From: Hymenopellis radicata
Lineage: Eukaryota; Basidiomycota; Agaricomycetes; Agaricales; Physalacriaceae
Direction: 5' to 3'
Length of the DNA stretch: 64,000 nucleotides
Assembly (NCBI GenBank): GCA_015501595.1
Contig: JADNRX010000043.1
Span: forward strand, 124,001-188,000
Part shown: piece by piece, positions 34,698 through 43,738 of the stretch
Layout: every line of letters begins with the position of its first letter
How positions within the stretch are numbered: position 1 is the stretch's first letter
Notes under the pieces: model-generated
The model's database searches: none
What the model was told of the DNA's origin: nothing
Seen by the model: the letters and a program-made list of their open reading frames with translations, nothing else
Made by a program: the position numbers and the translations under genes

Positions 34698-34704
34698 TAT
34701 AAAA
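34698..34704 (+). promoter_or_regulatory. TATA box of the hydrophobin gene
   Basis: TATAAAA 63 bases before the hydrophobin ATG, followed by a CT-rich tract (CTCCTCTTTCGTTC...TTCTTCACTC), the usual core promoter layout of highly expressed fungal genes. Confidence 0.65.
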
Positions 34705-34766
34705 GCCTCCTCTTTCGTTCACTGTTTCTTCACTCTAGTCTCACTCGACAACCAGCCTCTCTAAAA

Positions 34767-35207
34767 ATGCAGTTCAACCTTTCCGTCCTCACCACCGTAG
34801 CCCTTGCAACCCTCGCGGCCGCCGCGCCTCTCGAGGCCCGTACCGACGGGGGCAGCTGCAACACCGGCTCATGCAGTGCTGCAACTCTGTCCAGAGCGCG
34901 AGCGACCAGCTACCGCTGCGCTTATGGGGCTCCTGGGCATCGTCCTAGGCCCATCACGGGCCAAGTTGGGATTAGCTGCTCTCCCATCTCTGTCATCGGC
35001 GTTGGAGGGTCTAGCTGGTACGTTCACTTCTCCATGAACCAGTAGCATTATTTCTCACTTTTCTGCAGCTCCGCCCACCCCGTTTGCTGCCAGAACAACT
35101 CCAACGGTTCGAATGCTGTTCTTACGCCTTTCTTGATTCTGTAATACTCATGATGTTTTTGTGCAGGTGGACTCATCTCCCTTGGCTGCATCCCCATTAG
35201 CCTCTAA
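34767..35207 (+). CDS. Class I hydrophobin, frame broken by three single-base gaps in exon 1
   Basis: Hydrophobins are small secreted amphipathic proteins that coat aerial hyphae and fruit bodies. Exons 34767-35017, 35069-35106 and 35167-35207 total 330 nt, exactly three short of the 333 expected for 110 aa. The signal peptide is MQFNLSVLTTVALATLAAAA. All eight cysteines can be found in order: SC, QCC, SC, then SC after intron 1, CC, and GCIPISL at the end. They lie in three different frames of exon 1, because one base is missing near 34870 (GGCTC-ATGCAG), one near 34911 (CAGCT-ACCGC) and one near 34951 (GGCCC-ATC). Between the gaps the protein is textbook hydrophobin (VQSASDQ, ALMGLLGIVLG, ITGQVGISCSPI). 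Intron positions also fit the family. Three gaps in ~80 bases of an otherwise perfect gene suggest sequence error rather than decay. Confidence 0.85.
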
Positions 35208-35304
35208 AAAAGAATCTGTTGGAGATTACTTTCTACGGACATACAATCAAGTACACTAACACGGTACATATACATAAAGTATGCCTTATCCATAGTCCCC
35301 AGAT

Positions 35305-37226
35305 CTACGTAGGATCCACTATATACTTTTTATTCAAAACAACCACGGCCCCACTGCAAACAATCAACCTTTCTTTTCCCAATACACAGGTTTGGAAAGA
35401 CGAACCTCTCGGCGACATTGGTGGTATATTCAGACAACTCTGGTGTATCAAGTTGAGCGCCTTGATCGAGTCCTTCCCGTCAATGACACACGAGATGTTG
35501 ATCTCGCTCGCGCCCTGGCTGATCATCTCGATGTTCACATTCCCCTGCGCGAGCGTCGTAAACATCCGCCCCGCAATACCCACCATATTGCGCATCTCCT
35601 TCCCGACCAGCGAGAGGATGGCCATGTTCTGGTGCACGGAGACCTACAGGGCGCATAAGGCGACGATGACAGAAACACGCGAGAACTCACCGTCCCATTC
35701 TTCTTCAACTCCCTAACCAGCCGCTCCAGCAACTTGCGCGCCAGATTGTCCTCAATCGCCATACTCACATGCACCTCGCTCGTGCTGATCAGATCCACCA
35801 CGACCCCAAACCGATCCAGCGTCCCAAAGATCCCCGCCAAGAACCCGTGGCTCACGCTCTTCCTATTCGAGTTCACGTTCAGCACCACAATCCTATCCTT
35901 GATCGTCACCGCCGTCGGCATCTTCTCATGCGACTCGTGGCGCGGCAGCGCCGGAAGCGCACTGGACGCGGGCTCTGGCACGCCCTCAGGCGGAAGATCG
36001 TCAGCCTGCGCATCCGGGAAAATGACTGTCCCCAACCCCTTCGGCCTCTCCACGTTTTTTATTCTAATGGGAATCTTCTTCCTGATGACCTGCTCCATCG
36101 TAAACGGATGGACAACCTCGCTCCCATAGTAAGTCAACTCTGCCGCCTCGTCGGGTGAGATGAGCGGTATCACGCGTGCGGTGGCGACTTTGCGCGGGTC
36201 GGCGGTGAATATCCCATCCACCTCTTTCCAGATTTGGAGTTCGCCAGCGGAAAGGCCAACAGCGAGCAGGGCGGAAAGAAGATCTGTGTAACCGCGGCCT
36301 ACTTGCGTGAGGAGTGAGCCGGGGACTGGTCCAAAGAAGCCTTGTAGGAGGTTAATTGATGAGACCAAGGAAATGGGGGGAAAACATACCAGTAACGACC
36401 GGGACGCGCGCGCCACAAGCGCGTACACGCTCGCCCACAGCAACGGACAGACGGTCATAGAACGCCTGATCGAGCGAGCCTGTGTATGTATCGTCGTCCA
36501 TCTCCGGAACGATATCTTCCAGCGACACATACTCCGCGTCGATACTCTGGTCGCGTAAGACAGCCGTCATGTATTTGCACGCAAGGCGTTCCCCGAGGCC
36601 AACAATGCTGTCCTTTGCGCGCGGCGAAATCTCGTCGATGATCTGAGAAGCAAAGAGGAAATTCCGGAGCCATTCACAATCGGCATCGACCTCATCCTCG
36701 AAGGCCTTCCTAATGTCAGCATCACGTATGTTGTCCTTCGCCGCGTTGAAGTGCTCCTGCCGTATAAGATCTACTGTCTGACTGAATTCGTGGGCTGGGG
36801 TAAGCGCGAGCTGATCGAATGAGGAGCGTGGAGTGGATGGCGGGGATTGTGAGGTATCTTTCATTCGGCCGAAAAGTCCTACGCCATTCGGTGTCGCGGT
36901 CCCAGACGTGGGATTAGATTTTGATTTGCGTCTAACCAGTGCCTCCGACGCAGCCTTTAACAGCAGGTTGGTGGTGCCCAAGGCTTTTGTGGATCCAGAG
37001 CGCGCCGAGCATACGACGGCTACTTTGTTGGAATCTATATACGTGCTGTTGACGAGTAAGCGAGGAGGAAGTTAAGACCGGTTCTGGAGACGTACGAAAC
37101 TATATCTCTAGCGATGTTAACAGAGAACTTGCCGACACTAGTGCCGCCGAATTTTTGGACCAGCCATGGGGCGGAGGAATTGGTCGTATTTTGTCGTAGG
37201 CCGTTGGAGGACGAGGCGATGGCCAT
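35305..37226 (-). CDS. HOM3: Aspartokinase (aspartate 4-phosphotransferase)
   Basis: The enzyme phosphorylates aspartate, the first step to threonine, methionine and isoleucine, in the cytosol. Four exons, 37226-37096, 37045-36390, 36340-35691 and 35643-35305, give 591 aa with GT-AG introns of 47-54 nt and agreeing phases. The nucleotide-binding motif VQKFGGTSVGKF is at about residues 22-33; GRGYTDLLSALLAVGL and EVDGIFTADPRKV, both hallmarks of the amino-acid kinase fold, follow in exon 3. The C-terminal ACT regulatory region starts near residue 425 (IVVLNVNSNRK, VSVHQNMAILSLVG, GASEINISCVID) and would carry threonine feedback inhibition. Unlike budding-yeast Hom3 there is a ~40-residue Ser/Thr/Pro insert at about 75-115 (SPPSTPRSS). 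The ATG at 37226 is preferred over an upstream in-frame alternative because it places the kinase motif at the usual distance. Confidence 0.92.
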
Positions 37227-37414
37227 GGTGGTCAGGATTAAGGAGAAAAAAGCCGTGATCGATCGATGCAGAGTTATGACTCGGTTGAAGTCTGGCCCAG
37301 CGATGAAGTAACCGGCCGTGTTGAGCGTAAAAGACGGCAACACATCATTTCATTCTACATACAACATAAGGGTTACCCAGACAAAAAGGCCACATACAGC
37401 TTTGGGTGTAATTA

Positions 37415-37907
37415 TCACTTCTTTCCAGCCTCAATGGCGTCTCCATTCTTGCACGCTATGATCTTTATCCGTGGCGTCTGCACCTGTTCATTGCCCTCCA
37501 TCTTGAATGCAGCGTCCTTGACGATGAACGTCCACACGTCATCGCATAGACGGTACGTCTTTAGGTGACCCTGCAAACGTCCGGTCAGTACCCAAGGCAC
37601 TACCAACAGCATGTCACGCACCTTCAACGTCGTCTTCGTCTTGACCTGCCTTACGATGGTGTCCGCCAAGCTCTTATCGAACTGTATTGGTCATCAGCGT
37701 AAACCACCGCCACATGAACAGCGTACGCACCTGCTGCAGAACCTTCATAGCCAATTGCGGCGTTATAGCCCCGCTCGTGATGAGCTCGTCCAGCGAGTCG
37801 GTGAGAGCCATGCCAATGCTAAATGCTTTCCTTGTCACCGCCTAGTACTCAAGCTAGAGATGAACGTACGACGACCCGCGATAGAACTCGTAGTACGCCG
37901 TAGCCAT
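37415..37907 (-). CDS. TOA2: Transcription initiation factor IIA small (gamma) subunit
   Basis: TFIIA stabilises TBP on promoter DNA in the nucleus. Four exons, 37907-37870, 37818-37731, 37681-37622 and 37570-37415, yield 113 aa, normal for the family. Features: the start [15 protein letters not shown], helical bundle [18 protein letters not shown] and AMKVLQQFDKSL, then the beta-barrel part [18 protein letters not shown] and [10 protein letters not shown]. Introns are 49-51 nt. The third intron is in frame and stop-free, so a naive ORF reads through it; splicing is required to give the canonical TLKGHLKTYR. It is divergent from the F-box gene at 38098, with 190 bases between start codons. 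Confidence 0.93.
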
Positions 37908-38039
37908 TATTTTGTGTAAAGCGGCGGGTGGTTAATGAGAGACAGAGGCCGCACGCTGGTCAACGTCAGAGGTAAAGAGGCTGACGGATGTGGACTTGTG
38001 GGCGCCTGTTGAAACTCGGCGACACGTGGGCCGCCGGAC
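37881..38039. promoter_or_regulatory. Bidirectional promoter between TOA2 and an F-box gene (repeated at 40269-40427)
   Basis: The interval covers the first exon of TOA2 and most of the 190-bp divergent spacer. It recurs at 40269-40427 with few differences (GCGGCGGGTGGTTAATGAGA is in both). In both places an F-box family B gene follows on the plus strand. Confidence 0.6.
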
Positions 38040-38097
38040 TTGACCGCGTCGTGGGACTCCTCTAAACGACCACAATCTTTCACCGTATAAGGTGAAA

Positions 38098-39888
38098 ATG
38101 GGAGCCAACGTGAGATCCTTGGATCTCCCCTACGTCTACAAACTAATCACTGAACAGACTCATAGACAGGAACGAGCCGCAGGCTTCAAGCATGCACTTG
38201 CATCCTACCAATCCCATCTCGATTCCAACGAAGCTCTATCCGATGCTGACGCAACCTACATCGAACACAACGTCCTCCGTGGTATACACACCGAGGAACT
38301 CCTCGTAGAGCAGGAGATCGCGTTCCTACAGGCTCAACTCGCGGATCTCCAGAGCGACAAGGACACCTTTTCACATCTTGGTGACGCATGCCGAAAACTG
38401 CTTTCGCCCATCCGGCGCCTTCCCCCAGATGTCCTCCTCGAGGTCTACAAATTCCGCTTTCAAGAGGATTCGGTGGGCAACGATGGCCGTTACCGCCTTT
38501 TCCAAATCGACGAGGGCCCGTGGGTCTTCAGCCATGTATGTGCGGCCTGGCGCCGTGCGATGCTCTCCTTCCCTAGCGTATGGGCAAGCTTCTCCATCGA
38601 CTACATAGCGCCGACGAAACATCACTTGTTCTATCTTGACCTTGCCCTTGTTCGTTCTCAAACCCATCCACTAAATTTTGCCTTCAAAGGGGCTGCATAC
38701 CGTGCGTATGAGAGGGTGTGGAATGAACTGTTGGCAGCGTTGATGCCCTACTCGTCGCGCTGGGAGGCAGCAACGCTCACCCTCGATTCCCCAGCCATAG
38801 ATATTCTACTTGGAAGTCGATTGACAGCGTCTCCGACTTTCGAGTCCCTCAAGCAGATCGATTTGACTTTCACGGACCACTATCGCACTGGCAGACCTAT
38901 GGGGGAAGCTCCAGATAATTTGGAGTGCATGCTTTTGGATGCCCCGAAGCTTGTTGTTGCAAGAATAAAGGGGGAACGTTGTCATACGAGTATGCTCCTC
39001 CCATGGAAGAGACTGGAACATCTCGCCATTGAGACGTCCTATGAGCGGACCCGGCCCGATGAGGACGTCGACTTTTCCCAGCTGCATCGCAACATGTGCT
39101 TGGTCAACCTCTGCTCAGCGTTGATCTCCTTTGATCTGTCGTATTCCAAGCCTCAAAGGAGCGTGGTGTCTATCGACCCGCAGATGATGGTTACACACGA
39201 GACATTATCATCCTTCACAATATCTGACACGGCCCTTTTGTGCCACTTCCACTTTCCATCCCTCGTGTCTTTATCAATCAAGCCTGAGACAATGTCCATG
39301 ACAGAGAACACGATGATCCAACATCTTTCTGCTTTCCTGGCAGCGCATACAACCGTACAGAAGCTGTTCATCCGTAATATGGGCAGCAGGGGCGCTTTCA
39401 CCGCAGAGTTCTTCTGCTCAATGCTCCAGGACTTTGGACGGGCAATAACAGAGCTCCACATCGACTACAATTTTCATTGTGTGGCGCAGGCTACTGGCAT
39501 TTGGAATCTAATCTTCATGAAACTTGTTGATCTTGTAGGCACTGTTCTGCCTGCACTTGACACCTTCATCTGGACATCCAGTGGTCCGGATACACCCCCA
39601 TGGAACACAATGGCTCGGTTCATTGAGAGTCGATGGGTTCTGCCCATGGTGGCAGATGTGGTGAGGCTGAAGAGGTTTGAGGTCGCTGTGGAGGAGCAAC
39701 AGGGACACTTGACGGTCATTGGGGAAGAAGCTCGTGAGAAGTACGAGCGGTTCAAGAGGGAAGGGTTAGACATGGAGATGTGGGCCAAGACGCGGTATGT
39801 GCGCTCAAACGAGCCAACGAAGACGAGGCTTTCCACGGGTGAAGAAGCATGGCAGTATCATTTTCTTGAACCTGGTCGTATTTCTTAG
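38098..39888 (+). CDS. F-box-like/LRR protein family B, intact member
   Basis: An uninterrupted frame of 596 codons from the ATG at 38098 (a GTG two codons earlier is not used). Coiled coil at about 20-100 (EQEIAFLQAQLADLQSDKD), F-box core SPIRRLPPDVLLEVYKFRF near 107, SHVCAAWRRAMLSFPSVW near 150, then a long LRR-like region and a C-terminal RFIESRWVLPMV...EKYERFKREGLDMEMW block shared with C1 and C2. By comparison with C1 and C2, bases 38110-38157 (gtgaga...gaacag, 48 nt) are probably an in-frame intron after a four-codon first exon, giving MGAN-THRQERA. This is the only family B gene in the window without a frameshift. Likely an SCF adaptor, substrate unknown. Confidence 0.8.
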   Translation: MGANVRSLDLPYVYKLITEQTHRQERAAGFKHALASYQSHLDSNEALSDADATYIEHNVLRGIHTEELLVEQEIAFLQAQLADLQSDKDTFSHLGDACRKLLSPIRRLPPDVLLEVYKFRFQEDSVGNDGRYRLFQIDEGPWVFSHVCAAWRRAMLSFPSVWASFSIDYIAPTKHHLFYLDLALVRSQTHPLNFAFKGAAYRAYERVWNELLAALMPYSSRWEAATLTLDSPAIDILLGSRLTASPTFESLKQIDLTFTDHYRTGRPMGEAPDNLECMLLDAPKLVVARIKGERCHTSMLLPWKRLEHLAIETSYERTRPDEDVDFSQLHRNMCLVNLCSALISFDLSYSKPQRSVVSIDPQMMVTHETLSSFTISDTALLCHFHFPSLVSLSIKPETMSMTENTMIQHLSAFLAAHTTVQKLFIRNMGSRGAFTAEFFCSMLQDFGRAITELHIDYNFHCVAQATGIWNLIFMKLVDLVGTVLPALDTFIWTSSGPDTPPWNTMARFIESRWVLPMVADVVRLKRFEVAVEEQQGHLTVIGEEAREKYERFKREGLDMEMWAKTRYVRSNEPTKTRLSTGEEAWQYHFLEPGRIS

Positions 39889-40268
39889 TAGGCGGTGTAG
39901 GTTGTCGGTGAACATTGACACTCAGGGCTAGGGTTTCCTTTTGGTTGGGTAGCTTCCGCCTCTTGTTCGTCTGTCGCAGGAATGAATAAAATTTGATACC
40001 GTGTTCAAAATTTCGAAGGGCAGACACATTAAACGATTAAACGGCCCTACATCGCACATGTCGTATATTATTATACGAAAAGTCCTGGCTTTCTCATCCG
40101 TCTGTCGAACATCTGGATAGTATTCACAGTATTTACTATTCAAACTTGATACACCTTTAATTTGGCTTCACAGTGCCCTGATATGCAAAGGCATCTGGTC
40201 GCCTTCGGTCTCCTTTCCGCGCACAATGGGGGTCATGACCACTGCTACAGCTCTTCTGATGTCCAGCA
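39889..40268. other. Intergenic, 3' flank of F-box gene
   Basis: No gene. Around 39920-39945 the sequence CTAGGGTTTCCTTTTGG recurs, with one change, at about 49375; see the repeat noted at 49340-49598. Confidence 0.4.
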
Positions 40269-40427
40269 TAGAACTGGTAGTACGCCGTAGCCAGTATTGC
40301 GTGTAAAGCGGCGGGTGGTTAATGAGAGACAGAGGCCGCACGCTGGTCAACGTCAGAGGTAACTTAGAGACTGACGGATGTGGACTTGTAGGCGCCTATT
40401 GAAACTCGGCGCCACGTGGGCCGCCGG
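40269..40427 (+). repeat. Duplicated TOA2/F-box promoter with a dead TOA2 exon 1
   Basis: A copy of 37881-38039. The TOA2 exon 1 fragment (minus strand, 40268-40293) keeps the GGCTACGGCGTACTAC stretch but its start codon is CTG instead of ATG, and no further TOA2 exons are present. It shows that the segmental duplication that produced F-box copy C2 included the divergent promoter. Confidence 0.8.
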
Positions 40428-40519
40428 TCGACGCGTTGATACGTGGGACTCTTCGCTGCGTCTCTGAACTCAGTCGTGTTGAACAGAGACAAGCTGCAGC
40501 GTTGACCGTCCCACTAACA

Positions 40520-42301
40520 ATGGTCGTCAGCGTGAGTATCAGAAATCTTTCACCGCCGTGCCAACTGACGTTGATCAGTGGCAGGAACGGGCTAAGGCCT
40601 TCGAGAAGGCTCTCGCGTCCTACGAATCCCACCTGGCCTCCAACGATGCCCTTCCTGACGCATATGCTACTGAAATCGAGTACACCATCCTCCGGGACAT
40701 CAAAGGAGAGGAGCGCGCCATCAAGCAAGAGATGGCACTTCTCCAAGCCCAGCTCGCCGATCTTCAGAGCCGCAAAGACACTTGTTCGCGCCTCAGCGAC
40801 GCGTGCAGGAAGCTTATCTCCCCATCCGGCGTCTCCCCGCCGATCTCCTACTGGAGGTGTTCAAAATCCGCTTCGCAAAGGACTCTGCCGAGAACGGGCA
40901 CGCGGGGCGTTACCGCCTTTTCCATGTCAAGGAGGGTCCTTGGGCGTTCAGCCATGTCTGTGCGGACTGGCGCCGTGCGATGCTCTCCTTTCCCAGCGTC
41001 TGGTCCAATTTCCTCATTGATAGGCGCGCGCCCGAGTATCATTATATGTTTTTCCTCGAGCTCGTGCTGGAACGGTCCCAAGCGCATCCCCTGGACTTTT
41101 CATTCGCATTGCTGGGACCCGGCGCGATGGGCGTGGGTTTTGACTATGGGTGGAACGAAATGCTCACCGCGCTGATCCCAACATCCCCTCGATGGAGAAA
41201 CGTTGCCCTCGTTCTAAATTCCAAGGCGATCGAAATCATGGCTGGTGTTTGTCCGCTGGCTTTGCCAGTCCTCGAAAAAATTGATCTGATGTTCACGCAC
41301 TTTACGAGCCCCAAGCTGGTGGCGGTTCCGACCGGCCTCTTGGTCATGCTTTCCCATGCGCCCAAGCTTGTTGATGTTGCACTCGGGGGAATGTTTTTAT
41401 TCCGGTGACGAGCATACACCTCCCGTTAGCGCAGCTTACGCGCCTTGCCATCGAGACCGACTATGGGGACGAGGCTCCCGATTTCCCGCAGCTCCAACTC
41501 GACATCAATTTACTCCAGGCGTGTCCCTCGTTGACGTCTTTCGATATGTCTTATTACAAGTGGACAGACGGGCAGATATTCCTCGCAGAGCAGGTCATCA
41601 CGCACAATGCTTTATCTTCTTTCAAGATTTCGGACACTGCCCTCCTGCCCTCTTTCAACTTTCCCTCCCTCATCAATCTGTCTATCAAGCCGCACGAGTA
41701 TGCCTCTACCGAGCCTGCTATGGCTCAAGACATTTATGTCTTCCTGCGACGCACACAGTGTAAACTGCAGACGTTATTTTTCAAGAACCTGAACTGTGCT
41801 ACCACCACCACAAGTGACTTTTATGCCATCCTACAAGACTTTGGGAAGACAATCACAGAACTTTGCATAGATTACGATGGTTCCTATTCGCAATCCGAGT
41901 TTAACAGCAACATCACACCGTTCTGGCGCGACATCTTTAGCCGCCTCGTTGTGGATCCCGCCGCTGTCGTCCTGCCTGCTCTTGAGAACTTCACTATGAC
42001 GTTAATCCGCCAGGATCTCTCGCCATGGGAGCAAGTGGCCGATTTTATCGAGAGTCGGTGGATTCTTCCGAGGGCGAACGTTGCTAGGCTGAAGAAGTTT
42101 GTCTTTGGGGTGGTGGATTCGTGGGGGCATTTCATGTATATCTCTCCTCAGTGTCGCGAACGGTACGAGAGGTTCAAGGATGAAGGGTTGGATATCGAGA
42201 TTTGGACTAGGACACGGTTTCCTCCTCCGAAAGAGCCGAAGAAAACTAACTACTCAGTCAAGTATCCTAGTTCAGAGGCGTGGCAGTATTCTTTGGTTTA
42301 A
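40520..42301 (+). pseudogene. F-box-like/LRR protein family B, copy C2, two one-base frameshifts
   Basis: Exon 1 ATG GTC GTC AGC (40520-40531), 47-nt intron, then WQERAKAFEKALASY. Frame lost at 40820-40823 (four C where C1 has five, in the SPIRR codons of the F-box) and regained as IRRLPADLLLEVF; lost again at 41385-41389 (five G where C1 has six) and regained as SIHLPLAQLTRLAIE to the stop at 42301. A clean three-base deletion relative to C1 lies near 41300. Everything else parallels C1 and the intact 38098 gene. Corrected length about 580 aa. Each break in C2 is intact in C1 and the reverse, so either both are independently decaying or the runs are under-called. Confidence 0.8.
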
Positions 42302-42804
42302 CCCCCGACTTTTATATGCCAAAAGCAAACATTCAACAGCCTCTTTACACTTTCAGTCTGATTATGATTCAATAAACGAGTGCATATGCAGGACCCGGAA
42401 TCAGCACGAGTGCCAGACTGGCAAGAAGAGCATAGAGAGTGCTTTTTCATTTCGATCTGGGTGTGATTCATCTTTTCAAGCTTCTATCCAGCATTTGTGT
42501 CCCGATTCCACATTTACAACCCCCTCATAATGGCTAGACTCACTGCACAACGTCTGTCCGATCACCTTGGACAAACGAGGTTTCAGCATTGCTGTATCCA
42601 CTCACAGGACTTCTTCACCTCTCAGTAACATAGCAAGAAAACTGAAAAACCAACAGGACCAAAATGCGATAAAATAGAAAGCGAACCAGAAGGTAATGGT
42701 AGCTGGTAAAGATGTATCTACCCAAGTCCGTAGTGGAAAACATAGTCAGAGTCATAAGCAAGCAAGCATGGGAAAGAATACGTGTTACATAGAGGTCACG
42801 TCCT
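42302..42804. other. Intergenic stretch
   Basis: 3' flanks of two converging genes; no supported gene or RNA. Confidence 0.35.
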
Positions 42805-43416
42805 TCAAAGCGTCGGAACCTTCTCCTCCTTCGCGCAGCCATCCCTCTCCTCCTCTGCGGGTCCATCCTTCTCCTCTTCCGCGGGCGAGCAAAGGGCTGA
42901 AGCGGCGTCTGCGCCTGCTCGAGCACCGACAGCCACAGCCACTCCTGCCGCCGCAGCGCCGAGATAGCCAATGGCAGGCAGAGCAGCTCCCATCGCGATA
43001 CTTTGAATTACAGCCAAAGGCGCGCCGGCTGCGATGGCCCCACCCGCGGCGGCAGCTTGGAAGCCAGCAAAGGCACCCCCTGCTACCGGCCCCGCCGCAG
43101 TAATGCCGTAAGCTCCCCCAAGAATAGCTGGTGCAGCCAGCGGAGCCACTACAGCACAGGCTACGCCCCCGAGTCCAGCGTAGACGCCGTATTTAGCGGG
43201 CGTAGGAAGTGCTATGGGACGTAAGCATAAGCAGTGCGATTTGAAGAAGCGTATCAGTATGAACCTTCAACAGCTTGAAAGCCTTGTTTGGCGGCTCGTT
43301 TGCCTTGTTCTGAGTATGACGAGAATTGTCGGTTGAATGGATTATCCAGTAAGAATCGCATACGCACTAACAGCGTGTTGAGCTCCACGATACGATGCCT
43401 GCGCGATAGAGGACAT
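42805..43416 (-). CDS. Gly/Ala-rich membrane protein resembling the IFI6/IFI27 family
   Basis: Exons 43416-43368, 43309-43265 and 43211-42805 (introns 53 and 58 nt, phases agree) give 166 aa from the ATG at 43416 (MSSIAQASYRGAQHAV). The core is almost entirely small hydrophobic residues (GGAYGITAAGPVAGGAFAGF, then GAIAAGAPLAVIQSIAMG, YLGAAAAGVAVAVGA), like the interferon-induced 6-16 (IFI6/IFI27/ISG12) fold found in animals and many fungi, where human members act at mitochondrial and nuclear membranes. The tail is acidic (SPAEEEKDGPAEEE). The frame stays open upstream through TGTVIGVLPDCLRRADF, and an exon with an ATG at 43738 could add about 90 residues, so the true start is open. Fungal function is unknown. 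Confidence 0.65.
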
Positions 43417-43738
43417 GGCGCCTGTTAACACGTTGAAATCGGCTCGACGCAGACAGTCTGGCAACACACCGATGACAGTTCCTGTCTGAAAGTCAGAATC
43501 CAATGATGAGCTATAACGTACTACACTGACCTAGCACAAGTGACTTGTATGAGATGGTAGTAAGAGACAGAGCAGTGGAAGTACCGTTCACAGCCGCACT
43601 GGCGTCGTGATGCTCCCATGCTGAGGCCTCGAGGCCGTGGGGATCGGCTGATCTACGCTTATGCAAAGAAGGCCTGTCACGGTGGCCTGGCCGATTTGTA
43701 ACCCAGATACCCGTGCAGGAAAGTTGTTCCTTCAACAT

